Assembly (NCBI RefSeq): GCF_004521915.1
Contig: NZ_SDKD01000021.1
Location: 32,627-96,626, forward strand
Length of the DNA stretch: 64,000 nucleotides
Direction of reading: 5' to 3'
Source: Brevibacillus migulae
GTDB lineage: Bacteria > Bacillota > Bacilli > Brevibacillales > Brevibacillaceae
Each line of letters begins with the position of its first letter. Position 1 is the first letter of the stretch. The notes under the pieces were generated by a model that was given only the letters and a program-made list of their open reading frames with translations, was not told the origin of the DNA and did not search any database. A program made the translations under genes and the position numbers. Positions 8,751-16,234 of the stretch are shown in pieces.

Positions 8751-8830
8751 TTCAACACCCTCTTGGCGTTTCTCACTGCAGTCTATTCACGCCGGAGGTG
8801 AAATGCGTATCGGGTAGCGGATTTTCTTCG

Positions 8831-9742
8831 CTACCCTTCCAACTGTCGTTCTAACCGAAGCATTTCTTCGGGAAGCGGGCAATCCACCCGGATGCTTTTC
8901 TCGCCAAAGGGATGTACAAGCTGCAGGTTCACTGCATGAAGGGCTTGTCTGGCAATACCCAACGGTTTTCCTCCATACAAGGCATCTCCCAACAATGGAT
9001 GCCCGAGGTACGATAAATGGACCCGGATTTGATGTGTACGGCCCGTATCGAGGACACATTCGACCTTGGCGGCATCGGCATATTGATTGATTACCTGATA
9101 ATGCGTAATCGCCGGATCTCCCCCTGGGCTTACTCTGCGCCTCGTTGGGTGATGCCGGTCTTTCCCAATTGGAGCGTTGATGGTGCCGGACTTTTTGGTG
9201 AAGCGCCCATGCACAAAAGCGAGATAGGTCCGTTTGATTAGGCTCAATCGCAAGCGCTCATCTAATAAAGCGGAAGATAATGCATGTTTGGCGTATAGGA
9301 CCGCTCCTGATGTTTCCTGATCGAGCCGGTGCACATGCCGCACCTTTGCTTGGATTCCCTGCTGCAGGAAATATCCGGATACCAGATGGTCAAGCGTCTG
9401 GCGATGCGCTTTCTCGGTCGGGTGAAGCAGCAGTCCCGCGGGTTTGTTTACAATGAGCAGATGATCATCCTCATAGAGCACCTCGAGCTTTCCCGTAACC
9501 GGTTCTATTCCCAACGGCTCAGGCAGGCATACGCGCATCCTTATCTCTTGCCCCGCTTCTGTCACGGTATGCTGTGCGACGGGTGAACCCTGCAGCAATA
9601 CCTCTTTTTGTTGAAAGAGCAAATGCACGGTTTTCTTGGGCAATCTCCATTTTTCACGCAAAAGAATGCCGAGCTGCATCCCTGCATCCTCGGCACCCAA
9701 AATTCCCGACAACCATTCTCCTGTTTTCACACACGCAATCAT
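8831..9742 (-). CDS. RluA-family pseudouridine synthase
   Basis: Converts specific uridines of RNA to pseudouridine. This 303-residue protein has the H-R-L-D-Q-E-T-S-G motif with the catalytic aspartate near residue 146, the I-V-N-K-P-A-G-L motif before it and T-G-R-T-H-Q-I-R-V-H-L after it. The N-terminal 80 residues look like a divergent S4-like segment. It resembles YhcT/RluD types; the exact target cannot be told. The start at 9742 has AAGGAAGAC upstream and lies 12 bases after the thioredoxin stop, so the two genes are co-transcribed. A GGGTAGCG / CGCTACCC hairpin overlaps its stop codon (8812-8836). Confidence 0.9.
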   Translation of the reverse strand: MIACVKTGEWLSGILGAEDAGMQLGILLREKWRLPKKTVHLLFQQKEVLLQGSPVAQHTVTEAGQEIRMRVCLPEPLGIEPVTGKLEVLYEDDHLLIVNKPAGLLLHPTEKAHRQTLDHLVSGYFLQQGIQAKVRHVHRLDQETSGAVLYAKHALSSALLDERLRLSLIKRTYLAFVHGRFTKKSGTINAPIGKDRHHPTRRRVSPGGDPAITHYQVINQYADAAKVECVLDTGRTHQIRVHLSYLGHPLLGDALYGGKPLGIARQALHAVNLQLVHPFGEKSIRVDCPLPEEMLRLERQLEG

Positions 9743-9754
9743 CGGCTGTCTTCC

Positions 9755-10102
9755 TTACTGTTGTTGGAGTGTTTCACTGACCTGGACGACGCGGTCCAAG
9801 AATTGTTCGATTTCTTCACGGCTTTTGCCCAATTTGCTGACAAAACGGATCAGTTCATTGCCTTTTTGAAAAGCGATAAAGCTCGGAATGCCAAACACAT
9901 CGTATTTTTGCCCTAAATCCGGCAGGGTATCACGATTTACCGCGATCATGTCGATCTTATCTTTATAGTTTTCTTCCACTTCTGGCATGAACGGATCGAT
10001 CCGGTGACAATCCGGACACCAATCGGTGAAAAACTTTACGACAACCGGCTTTTCGGATTGAATCGCTTCTTGAAAATCGCTTTCTGTCTTTACCTCTCTC
10101 AT
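9755..10102 (-). CDS. Thioredoxin-family protein (WCPDC active site)
   Basis: A 115-residue cytoplasmic thioredoxin-fold protein. The active site is W-C29-P-D-C32, and the cis-proline region G-I-P-S-F-I-A-F is conserved. Such proteins reduce disulfides; the CPDC variant is less common than CGPC and changes redox potential. The start at 10102 is chosen because AAAGGA lies eight bases upstream; ATGs at 10111 and 10198 have no usable site. It leads a two-gene unit with the pseudouridine synthase. Confidence 0.88.
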   Translation of the reverse strand: MREVKTESDFQEAIQSEKPVVVKFFTDWCPDCHRIDPFMPEVEENYKDKIDMIAVNRDTLPDLGQKYDVFGIPSFIAFQKGNELIRFVSKLGKSREEIEQFLDRVVQVSETLQQQ

Positions 10103-10178
10103 AGAAACCATCCTTTCACGATCTTTGTCATAGTGTATCACAAGCAGCCAATCTTGTCGCATGTCCGCAACCTGGCGA

Positions 10179-11066
10179 TTACACTTTGGTCCCGACACGC
10201 ACCAGCATATCCATAAAGGCTTTCACCGGCTTGGACAAATGTCGGTCGCGCCGATATGCCACCACCAATGTCCGCTCGGGACGGGTCGCCAACCGGACAT
10301 AGGCCGGTCTCGCGCTGGTACGCCCGGCAGCCGTGATCATGGCTGGCGCGAAGGAAATACCCATGCCAGCTGCCACCAATGATTGTACGGTGTGGATGTT
10401 GCTGCTTTCAAACACGATCTTCGGACGAAACCCGGCTTGCTCACACAGCGTCAGGGTAATTTGCCGGAAGCCTTGCCCTTCTTTCAATAAAATAAAGGGC
10501 TGATCGGCCAGATCCGACAGTTCAACCTCCTGTGCGCTGGCTAGCGGATGCTCGGGCGGCAGCGCAAGGTAGATTTCCTCCCGTATCGCTGGCTCGACAG
10601 CCAGAGACGGCTCGGAAATGGGCATCGTCAGCAGACTCACATCAATGATCCCTCTAGCCAGCAGCTGTTCCAACTGACTTGATCTTTCCTCTACAAGCTG
10701 AAGCTCAACCCCCGGATACATCCGTGAAAATTCGGAGATGACCTCGGGCAGCACATATTCACCGGTAATCGGCAGGCTCCCTACAAAAAGTCTCCCGCTC
10801 TCCCCTTGTGCGTAAGAACGCATTTCGCGTTCCAGTCCCTCCACCTGATCCATGATCTGACTGGCCACCTGAACAAAGCGGGCTCCTGCATCCGTCAGCT
10901 CCACATGCTGCGGCAGACGGTGAAAGAGCTGCACATCAAACATTTTTTCCAGCTTGGCGATTTGCTGGCTTAATGACGGCTGCGCCAGATGCAAGCGCTC
11001 GGCCGCGCGGGAAAAGCTGTGTTCCTGAGCGACAGCCAGTACATAGCGAATTTGTCGAAACTCCAT
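10179..11066 (-). CDS. LysR-family transcriptional regulator, divergent from leuCD
   Basis: A 295-residue LysR-type regulator. The N-terminal winged helix (1-60) contains S-F-S-R-A-A-E-R-L-H-L-A-Q-P-S-L-S-Q-Q-I, and a periplasmic-binding-like effector domain runs from about 90 to the end. GGAGG sits eight bases before the ATG. It is divergent from leuCD, with 112 bases between starts, containing AT-rich dyads (CTATAG repeats near 11090-11130) suited to LysR binding. By position it probably controls leuCD and itself; the effector is unknown. Confidence 0.88.
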   Translation of the reverse strand: MEFRQIRYVLAVAQEHSFSRAAERLHLAQPSLSQQIAKLEKMFDVQLFHRLPQHVELTDAGARFVQVASQIMDQVEGLEREMRSYAQGESGRLFVGSLPITGEYVLPEVISEFSRMYPGVELQLVEERSSQLEQLLARGIIDVSLLTMPISEPSLAVEPAIREEIYLALPPEHPLASAQEVELSDLADQPFILLKEGQGFRQITLTLCEQAGFRPKIVFESSNIHTVQSLVAAGMGISFAPAMITAAGRTSARPAYVRLATRPERTLVVAYRRDRHLSKPVKAFMDMLVRVGTKV

Positions 11067-11178
11067 CCTGAACCTCCATAACAATATCCTATAGCCTCTA
11101 TAATTATTATATCTTTGACCTATAGCCTTTGCCATGGTACAACTCTATAAAAGAGAAAGTAATGAGGAGGAATTCTAC

Positions 11179-12606
11179 ATGAAGCCCCGCACCTTATTCG
11201 AAAAGATTTGGGATCAGCACGTCATTCATGAAGAAGCAGGGAAACCAAGCCTCTTGTATATCGATCTGCATTTGGTTCACGAGGTGACTTCCCCCCAAGC
11301 GTTTGAGGGATTGCGCCTTGCCGGCCGACGCGTTCGCCGCCCTGATCTGACCTTTGCTACCATGGATCATAATGTGCCTACCTTTGACCGTTTCAATGTA
11401 GCCGATCCGATCTCCCGCCAACAGATGGAGACACTTCAGGCAAACTGCGCGGAATTCGGCATCCCGCTGGCGGATCTGAACAGCCCGGATCAAGGAATCG
11501 TGCACGTCATCGGACCGGAGCTTGGACTTACCCATCCGGGAAAAACCATCGTCTGCGGAGACAGCCACACCTCCACACACGGAGCCTTTGGCGCACTCGC
11601 CTTCGGTATTGGCACCAGCGAAGTGGAGCATGTGCTGGCGACCCAGTGCTTGCAGCAGCATAAACCAAAAACGATGGAAGTGCGCGTGAACGGAAAGCTT
11701 CCATTTGGCGTCACTGCAAAAGACTTAATTTTGGCGATTATCGCAAAATTCGGCACAGACTTTGCCACAGGCTATGTCATCGAATATACCGGCGAGGCAG
11801 TCCGCGGACTCTCCATGGAAGAGCGCATGACCGTCTGCAACATGTCGATTGAAGCAGGCGCTCGCGCGGGCCTGATCGCACCGGATGAGACCACCTTTAC
11901 CTACTTGAAAGGACGCCGCTACGCTCCCCAAGGAGAAGACTTCCTGGCAGCCGTCGAAAAATGGAAGCAGCTCTCCACAGATGAAGGTGCTGTCTATGAT
12001 CGAGTCGTCGAGATCGAAGCTGCAGACATCGCCCCGCAAGTAACATGGGGAACCAGTCCTGGCATGGGTACAAGTATCACCGGCGCTGTGCCTGATCCCG
12101 CTTCCTTCCCCACTGCAAATGAGCAGACAGCGGCACGGGATGCTTTGGCTTACATGGACCTCGCTCCAGGCACGCCTATGAGTGAGATCAAGATCGATCG
12201 CGTCTTTATCGGTTCCTGTACAAATGGACGTCTTGAAGACTTGCGCAAGGCCGCATCGGTTGCAAAAGGGCGAAAAGTGGCTGCCCATGTCCATGCGATG
12301 GTCGTGCCCGGTTCCCAAGCGGTGAAAGAACGGGCGGAACAGGAAAGATTGCATGAAATCTTTATAGCGGCTGGTTTTGAATGGCGCGAATCCGGCTGCT
12401 CGATGTGTCTGGCCATGAATCCTGATATTTTGCAGCCGGGCGAACGCTGTGCCTCTACCTCCAATCGCAACTTTGAAGGTCGACAAGGACGTGGAGGGCG
12501 CACCCATCTGGTCAGTCCGGAAATGGCGGCAGCGGCAGCTATCGCTGGCCACTTCGTCGATGTGCGTGAATGGTATACCGAGAAAAAGGAGGAAGTCTAC
12601 CAATGA
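11179..12606 (+). CDS. leuC: 3-isopropylmalate dehydratase large subunit LeuC
   Basis: Large, [4Fe-4S]-containing subunit of isopropylmalate isomerase in leucine biosynthesis, 475 residues. Cluster cysteines are visible in F-I-G-S-C-T-N-G and in C-S-M-C-L-A-M-N, and D-S-H-T-S-T-H-G marks the active site. The ATG at 11179 follows GAGGAGG by eight bases; the upstream in-frame ATG at 11134 would overlap the regulatory region. It overlaps leuD by ATGA, so the two are translationally coupled. leuA and leuB are not in this window. Confidence 0.96.
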   Translation: MKPRTLFEKIWDQHVIHEEAGKPSLLYIDLHLVHEVTSPQAFEGLRLAGRRVRRPDLTFATMDHNVPTFDRFNVADPISRQQMETLQANCAEFGIPLADLNSPDQGIVHVIGPELGLTHPGKTIVCGDSHTSTHGAFGALAFGIGTSEVEHVLATQCLQQHKPKTMEVRVNGKLPFGVTAKDLILAIIAKFGTDFATGYVIEYTGEAVRGLSMEERMTVCNMSIEAGARAGLIAPDETTFTYLKGRRYAPQGEDFLAAVEKWKQLSTDEGAVYDRVVEIEAADIAPQVTWGTSPGMGTSITGAVPDPASFPTANEQTAARDALAYMDLAPGTPMSEIKIDRVFIGSCTNGRLEDLRKAASVAKGRKVAAHVHAMVVPGSQAVKERAEQERLHEIFIAAGFEWRESGCSMCLAMNPDILQPGERCASTSNRNFEGRQGRGGRTHLVSPEMAAAAAIAGHFVDVREWYTEKKEEVYQ

Positions 12607-13190
12607 ATCCATTTGTGACCGTTACCGGAATCGCAGCACCGCTCAATCGGGTGAACGTGGATACCGACGCCATTATCCCGAAGCAATTCTTGAAACGAAT
12701 CGAACGCTCGGGCTTTGGACAATTCCTTTTTTACGAATGGCGCTTTACCGCAGAAGGTGAGCCTATCGATACGTTTGTGCTCAACCAACCGCGTTATGCC
12801 AACTCGACCATTTTATTGGCGCGCAACAACTTTGGCTGCGGTTCATCCCGTGAGCATGCTCCTTGGGCCCTGTTGGACTATGGATTCCGGGCGATCATCG
12901 CTCCCTCTTTTGCCGACATCTTCTACAATAATTGCTTTAAAAATGGCATTCTACCGATCAAGCTGTCTGAGGAGCAAGTCGAAGAATTATTCAAGCGAAC
13001 CGAGCAAAATCCAGATTATGAGCTGACGATCGATTTGCAAGCTCAGACCGTGACAGACGCGCAAGGACTCTCCTACTCCTTTGAAGTGGATGAATACCGC
13101 CGCTACTGCCTGTTAAACGGCTTGGATGACATCGGGATCACCTTGCAGCTCGAAGAGAAAATTACCGCCTTTGAAGCAGCTAGAGGATAA
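12603..13190 (+). CDS. leuD: 3-isopropylmalate dehydratase small subunit LeuD
   Basis: Swivelling small subunit (195 residues) that completes the isopropylmalate isomerase with LeuC. Typical features are N-V-D-T-D-A-I-I-P-K near residue 20 and F-G-C-G-S-S-R-E-H-A-P-W near residue 75. The start codon overlaps the leuC stop by four bases, and AAAGGAGGAA lies upstream inside leuC. Its terminator follows immediately. Confidence 0.96.
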   Translation: MNPFVTVTGIAAPLNRVNVDTDAIIPKQFLKRIERSGFGQFLFYEWRFTAEGEPIDTFVLNQPRYANSTILLARNNFGCGSSREHAPWALLDYGFRAIIAPSFADIFYNNCFKNGILPIKLSEEQVEELFKRTEQNPDYELTIDLQAQTVTDAQGLSYSFEVDEYRRYCLLNGLDDIGITLQLEEKITAFEAARG

Positions 13191-13205
13191 GGAATACGGA
13201 AGGAA

Positions 13206-13242
13206 CGGCCACTGGCACTTTGCTGCCGAGTGGCCGTTTTTC
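13206..13242 (+). terminator. Terminator of leuCD
   Basis: CGGCCACT / AGTGGCCG stem with a 15-base loop followed by TTTTTCCG, beginning 15 bases after the leuD stop. Confidence 0.85.
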
Positions 13243-13257
13243 CGTTTATTCTGGCAC

Positions 13258-13285
13258 AAAAAAAGAAAAGCGCCCTTATAGGCGC
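13258..13285 (-). terminator. Terminator of the membrane-anchored protein gene at 13303
   Basis: On the minus strand GCGCC TATAAG GGCGC is followed by TTTTCTTTTTTT, a typical intrinsic terminator 17 bases after the stop codon. Confidence 0.85.
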
Positions 13286-13302
13286 GGCTGTGAACAACAC
13301 GA

Positions 13303-13776
13303 TTATTTGATTTCAATCATTCTTACCTGCTCAACCTTATAAGGCAGATGATTGTGATAGGTAAGCTCTACCCGGAGCTCATGCTCCCCTTTTGGAAGCT
13401 GCTTCAAAAGAAACTCTGATTCATCCACTTTCCCTTTCAATTGACCGTCCAAGTATACATGCGCGTGGCCTTGCCCGTGCATCGTAGGATCGGACATTTC
13501 GCTGTTCAGCGGCAGAAACTCGAAGTTTTTGGTCAGCATCTTCACGTTCGCGGTCGTGCCTTCCACGGTTACATCCAAAGCCAGCTCCGGCTTTGCGCTG
13601 TTGAACTCGTCACCGCTTACCGGCGCCGTGGTAAATACGCTTTCCACATCAGGTCGATACGAGTCGGATACGGAAAGCGGATCGCTTACCAAGAGTACGA
13701 CACCGCCAATCAAGATGACGAGCAGAACAATAATGCCAACGATCAGTTGTCGCATGTTAATAATCAATACCCTCAT
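13303..13776 (-). CDS. Membrane-anchored extracytoplasmic protein with a histidine-rich motif
   Basis: Unrecognised 157-residue protein. One hydrophobic helix (about 8-32) anchors it, leaving a soluble domain outside the cell. The domain carries M-H-G-Q-G-H-A-H-V-Y-L-D-G around residue 100, with histidines and a methionine spaced like a copper or other metal site, followed by a beta-rich tail containing H-x-H-N. The start at 13776 has GGGAG upstream; M8 is an alternative. It has its own terminator and no functional neighbours. Metal binding is inference from the motif alone. Confidence 0.65.
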   Translation of the reverse strand: MRVLIINMRQLIVGIIVLLVILIGGVVLLVSDPLSVSDSYRPDVESVFTTAPVSGDEFNSAKPELALDVTVEGTTANVKMLTKNFEFLPLNSEMSDPTMHGQGHAHVYLDGQLKGKVDESEFLLKQLPKGEHELRVELTYHNHLPYKVEQVRMIEIK

Positions 13777-13891
13777 CACTCTACTCTCCCTTTCCACAAT
13801 AACGTTTGTCCCCGTTTTGTACATGCATACGCGAAAAAAGGGAGAGATAGAATCAGAAAGGCAACATTTTCATGATCAGGGATTGAATTTG

Positions 13892-14383
13892 TTAGCGGAA
13901 ATTGATGAATTGGACTTCAATCGGGAGGTCTGCTTTTCGAATGGCCGCAATGATCGCTTGCAGTTCATCCTTGCTTTTGCCCACCACACGGATCTGGTCG
14001 TCCTGAATTTGTGATTTTACCTTCAAGCCCGTATCTTTGATGATGGTGTTGATCTTTTTCGCGTTGTCTTTGTCAATTCCTTGGACCAGTTTTACCCGTT
14101 GACGGACGGTACCGCCAGAAGCAGGCTCAATTTTGCCGTAGTCAAGGTTCTTGATGGACACCTCACGCTTGATTAGCTTGCTCAGGAGAACGTCTTTTAC
14201 CTGCCCAAGCTTGTACTCATCGTCGGAAACAATGACAATCTCCTCTTTGTCGAGAGAGATATCGCTCTTGCTGCCTTTGAAGTCAAAGCGGTTTTCAATC
14301 TCTTTTTTCGCCGTGTTGATGGCATTGGTCACTTCTGACAAATCAACCTTGGAAACGATATCAAATGAACTCTCTTTACTCAT
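13892..14383 (-). CDS. YajQ-family nucleotide-binding protein
   Basis: A 163-residue protein of the YajQ (UPF0234) family: two alpha/beta ferredoxin-like halves, F-D-I-V-S-K-V-D at the N-terminus and F-D-F-K-G near residue 34. Family members bind nucleic acid, and some bind cyclic di-GMP and act with transcription factors. No partner gene is adjacent. It starts shortly after the SDR gene in the same direction, about 47 bases away. Confidence 0.9.
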   Translation of the reverse strand: MSKESSFDIVSKVDLSEVTNAINTAKKEIENRFDFKGSKSDISLDKEEIVIVSDDEYKLGQVKDVLLSKLIKREVSIKNLDYGKIEPASGGTVRQRVKLVQGIDKDNAKKINTIIKDTGLKVKSQIQDDQIRVVGKSKDELQAIIAAIRKADLPIEVQFINFR

Positions 14384-14430
14384 GTAACCATTCCTTTCTT
14401 CGAAGATAATTGGGGAGGTATACGCTTCGG

Positions 14431-15219
14431 TTAAATGGCTTTGACCATTCCGCCATCAACCAGGATGGATTGGCCGGTCACATAGCTATTGGCTGGCGAT
14501 GCCAGGAAGGTGATCACACGGGCAAACTCATCCGGCTCCCCGTATCTGCCGACCGGAATCGCCGCCTCCATTTGCCGGCGGACCTCTTCTACGGTTTGAC
14601 CGCTTTTGTCAGCCCGTACAGCGTCAAGATAAGCCAAGCGATCGGTCCCGATCCGTCCAGGTCCCACGGTATTGATCAGGATGCCATCCGGCCCAAGCTC
14701 GGAGGCCAGTGTTTTTGCCAATCCGACGATCCCTGTCCGGAAAGTGTTGGATAAAATCAGATTATCGATCGGTTGTTTAAATGAGGAAGAAGCAAAATTA
14801 ACAATCCGTCCAAATTGCTGGTCACGCATATACGGGAGCACCGCACGGATGGAACGTATGACACTGAGCAAATTCAATTCGAAGGCTTGCTGCCAATGTT
14901 CATCGGTCATCTGCTCGAATGTGCCTGCCGGTGGACCTCCGGCGTTGGTAATCAGAATATCTACCGTGCCAAACTTCTCTGCCGTCGCTTGCACAAGCCT
15001 TTCAATATCCCCTGCTTTTGTCACGTCTGTCATAACGGTCAATGGTTCCCTGCCGATTTCCTGCTTAAATTCCGCAGCAACCGCTTCTAAGGCCGCTTCG
15101 TCACGGCCGGAAATCACTACATTGGCCCCTTCTTTTGCCAAGGAAAAGGCAGTCGCTTTCCCTAACCCTTTGGTTGAAGCCAATACGATCGCGGTACGCC
15201 CTGTCAGCTGTAAATCCAT
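14431..15219 (-). CDS. SDR-family oxidoreductase lacking the Tyr-x3-Lys motif
   Basis: A 262-residue Rossmann-fold short-chain dehydrogenase. The cofactor loop reads A-S-T-K-G-L-G-K-A instead of the usual T-G-x3-G-x-G. N-A-G-G-P-P and the C-terminal F-L-A-S-P-A-N-S-Y-V-T-G-Q are present. Where Y-x3-K is expected it has L-S-N-T-F-R after F-A-S-S-S, as in a subgroup of SDRs that use a serine-rich site. GAGGAG lies seven bases upstream of ATG 15219. The substrate is unknown; fatty-acid or sugar chemistry is possible but not shown. Confidence 0.85.
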   Translation of the reverse strand: MDLQLTGRTAIVLASTKGLGKATAFSLAKEGANVVISGRDEAALEAVAAEFKQEIGREPLTVMTDVTKAGDIERLVQATAEKFGTVDILITNAGGPPAGTFEQMTDEHWQQAFELNLLSVIRSIRAVLPYMRDQQFGRIVNFASSSFKQPIDNLILSNTFRTGIVGLAKTLASELGPDGILINTVGPGRIGTDRLAYLDAVRADKSGQTVEEVRRQMEAAIPVGRYGEPDEFARVITFLASPANSYVTGQSILVDGGMVKAI

Positions 15220-15435
15220 ATGTACTCCTCCCTCTTTGGAAACGATTGCATATTGTCTGTCTGCCCTCCATTCTACCTTACGAAACACCGTTGCGCCAAG
15301 TTTTTGGACCCGCCAAATGGCTTTCCTTTTAAGCGATCCCTTATCTTCGGAAACCTCCAGTAGCTTCCATACGTATAACAAACGAAAACAAAGCAAGCAA
15401 TGCGAGTTGATTGAAACAATCATAGAGGTGGTCTA

Positions 15436-15798
15436 ATGGAATGCCCATGGTGCGATACTATTTTGGAAAAAAACGTTGACTATTGTCACAAATGCGGGAA
15501 GGAGCTGGTTGAATTTGATAAAAGCGAACCGATTCCCGCTGAAATGGATGAGGCAGACCATCCATCCCTTCCGCCCATGTGCATCTGCCCAAACTGTAAA
15601 CTAGAAATGTTATCCCTTGGAGAACAGGAGCTACAGCGGTCTTCGGCAATCAGTAATTTGTTTTTTGGAGAGCTTGGTGACCTGTTTCAAGGAACTCTGC
15701 GTCTGCTTATGTTTGTTTGTACGAACTGTGGGAAAGCTGAATTCTCTGTCACGGAAGATACACGATTACGTTTGAGAGAGTATGGACAATTAGACTAA
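15436..15798 (+). CDS. Small zinc-ribbon protein
   Basis: A 120-residue cytoplasmic protein with two zinc ribbons. C3-x2-C6 pairs with C17-x2-C20 at the N-terminus, and C-x-C-P-N-C pairs with C-T-N-C in the second half, separated by a hydrophobic stretch. This suggests structural zinc and nucleic-acid or protein binding; no function is recognised. AGAGGTGG lies four bases before ATG. It is divergent from the SDR gene and followed after 61 bases by a small membrane-protein gene. Confidence 0.75.
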   Translation: MECPWCDTILEKNVDYCHKCGKELVEFDKSEPIPAEMDEADHPSLPPMCICPNCKLEMLSLGEQELQRSSAISNLFFGELGDLFQGTLRLLMFVCTNCGKAEFSVTEDTRLRLREYGQLD

Positions 15799-15859
15799 GT
15801 TGCGACGACAACTGGGCGATTTCTGGATGCTACATATTTAAAGGAGGGAGCAGCTACTC

Positions 15860-16093
15860 GTGCCTTCGTTCTTCTCCATTATTTTCTTTGTGCTGTCTTT
15901 GGCGTTTTTGTTTTGGATTGTTACGAAACGAGAAGGCCGGATTTCGGCTATTTTGCAGGTATTGCCTTTGATCTTCTTCGCTGTATCGTTAGAAATTGGC
16001 ACAAAAATGCTATTTTATATGGCAGCAACGGTTTGGGGTATTACAACGGCTTTGCTTTTGATCAATGATAAAAAAAGAAAGAATAACCTTTGA
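15860..16093 (+). CDS. Small integral membrane protein
   Basis: Unrecognised 77-residue protein starting with GTG behind AAGGAGGGAG. Two or three hydrophobic helices (about 3-20, 31-48, 49-68) end in a basic tail D-K-K-R-K-K-N. It is downstream of the zinc-ribbon gene on the same strand and ahead of a bidirectional terminator, so the pair may form a small operon. Confidence 0.6.
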   Translation: MPSFFSIIFFVLSLAFLFWIVTKREGRISAILQVLPLIFFAVSLEIGTKMLFYMAATVWGITTALLLINDKKRKNNL

Positions 16094-16191
16094 GTGCGGT
16101 TGCTGTGTTTTAGAACATCAGTATCCCAAAATTGGTGTGGCTATTTCCAACAGTTTCTTCCGTTCGTGTCGAACATCAATTTCAAACGAAA

Positions 16192-16226
16192 GAAAGCGTA
16201 GACACAGTGTCTACGCTTTCGCTTTT
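16192..16226. terminator. Bidirectional terminator, long perfect stem
   Basis: GAAAGCGTAGACAC / GTGTCTACGCTTTC pair over about 14 bp with almost no loop, followed by GCTTTTT on the plus strand. It separates the small membrane gene from the convergent RND efflux gene. Confidence 0.8.
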
Positions 16227-16234
16227 TCCATCGC

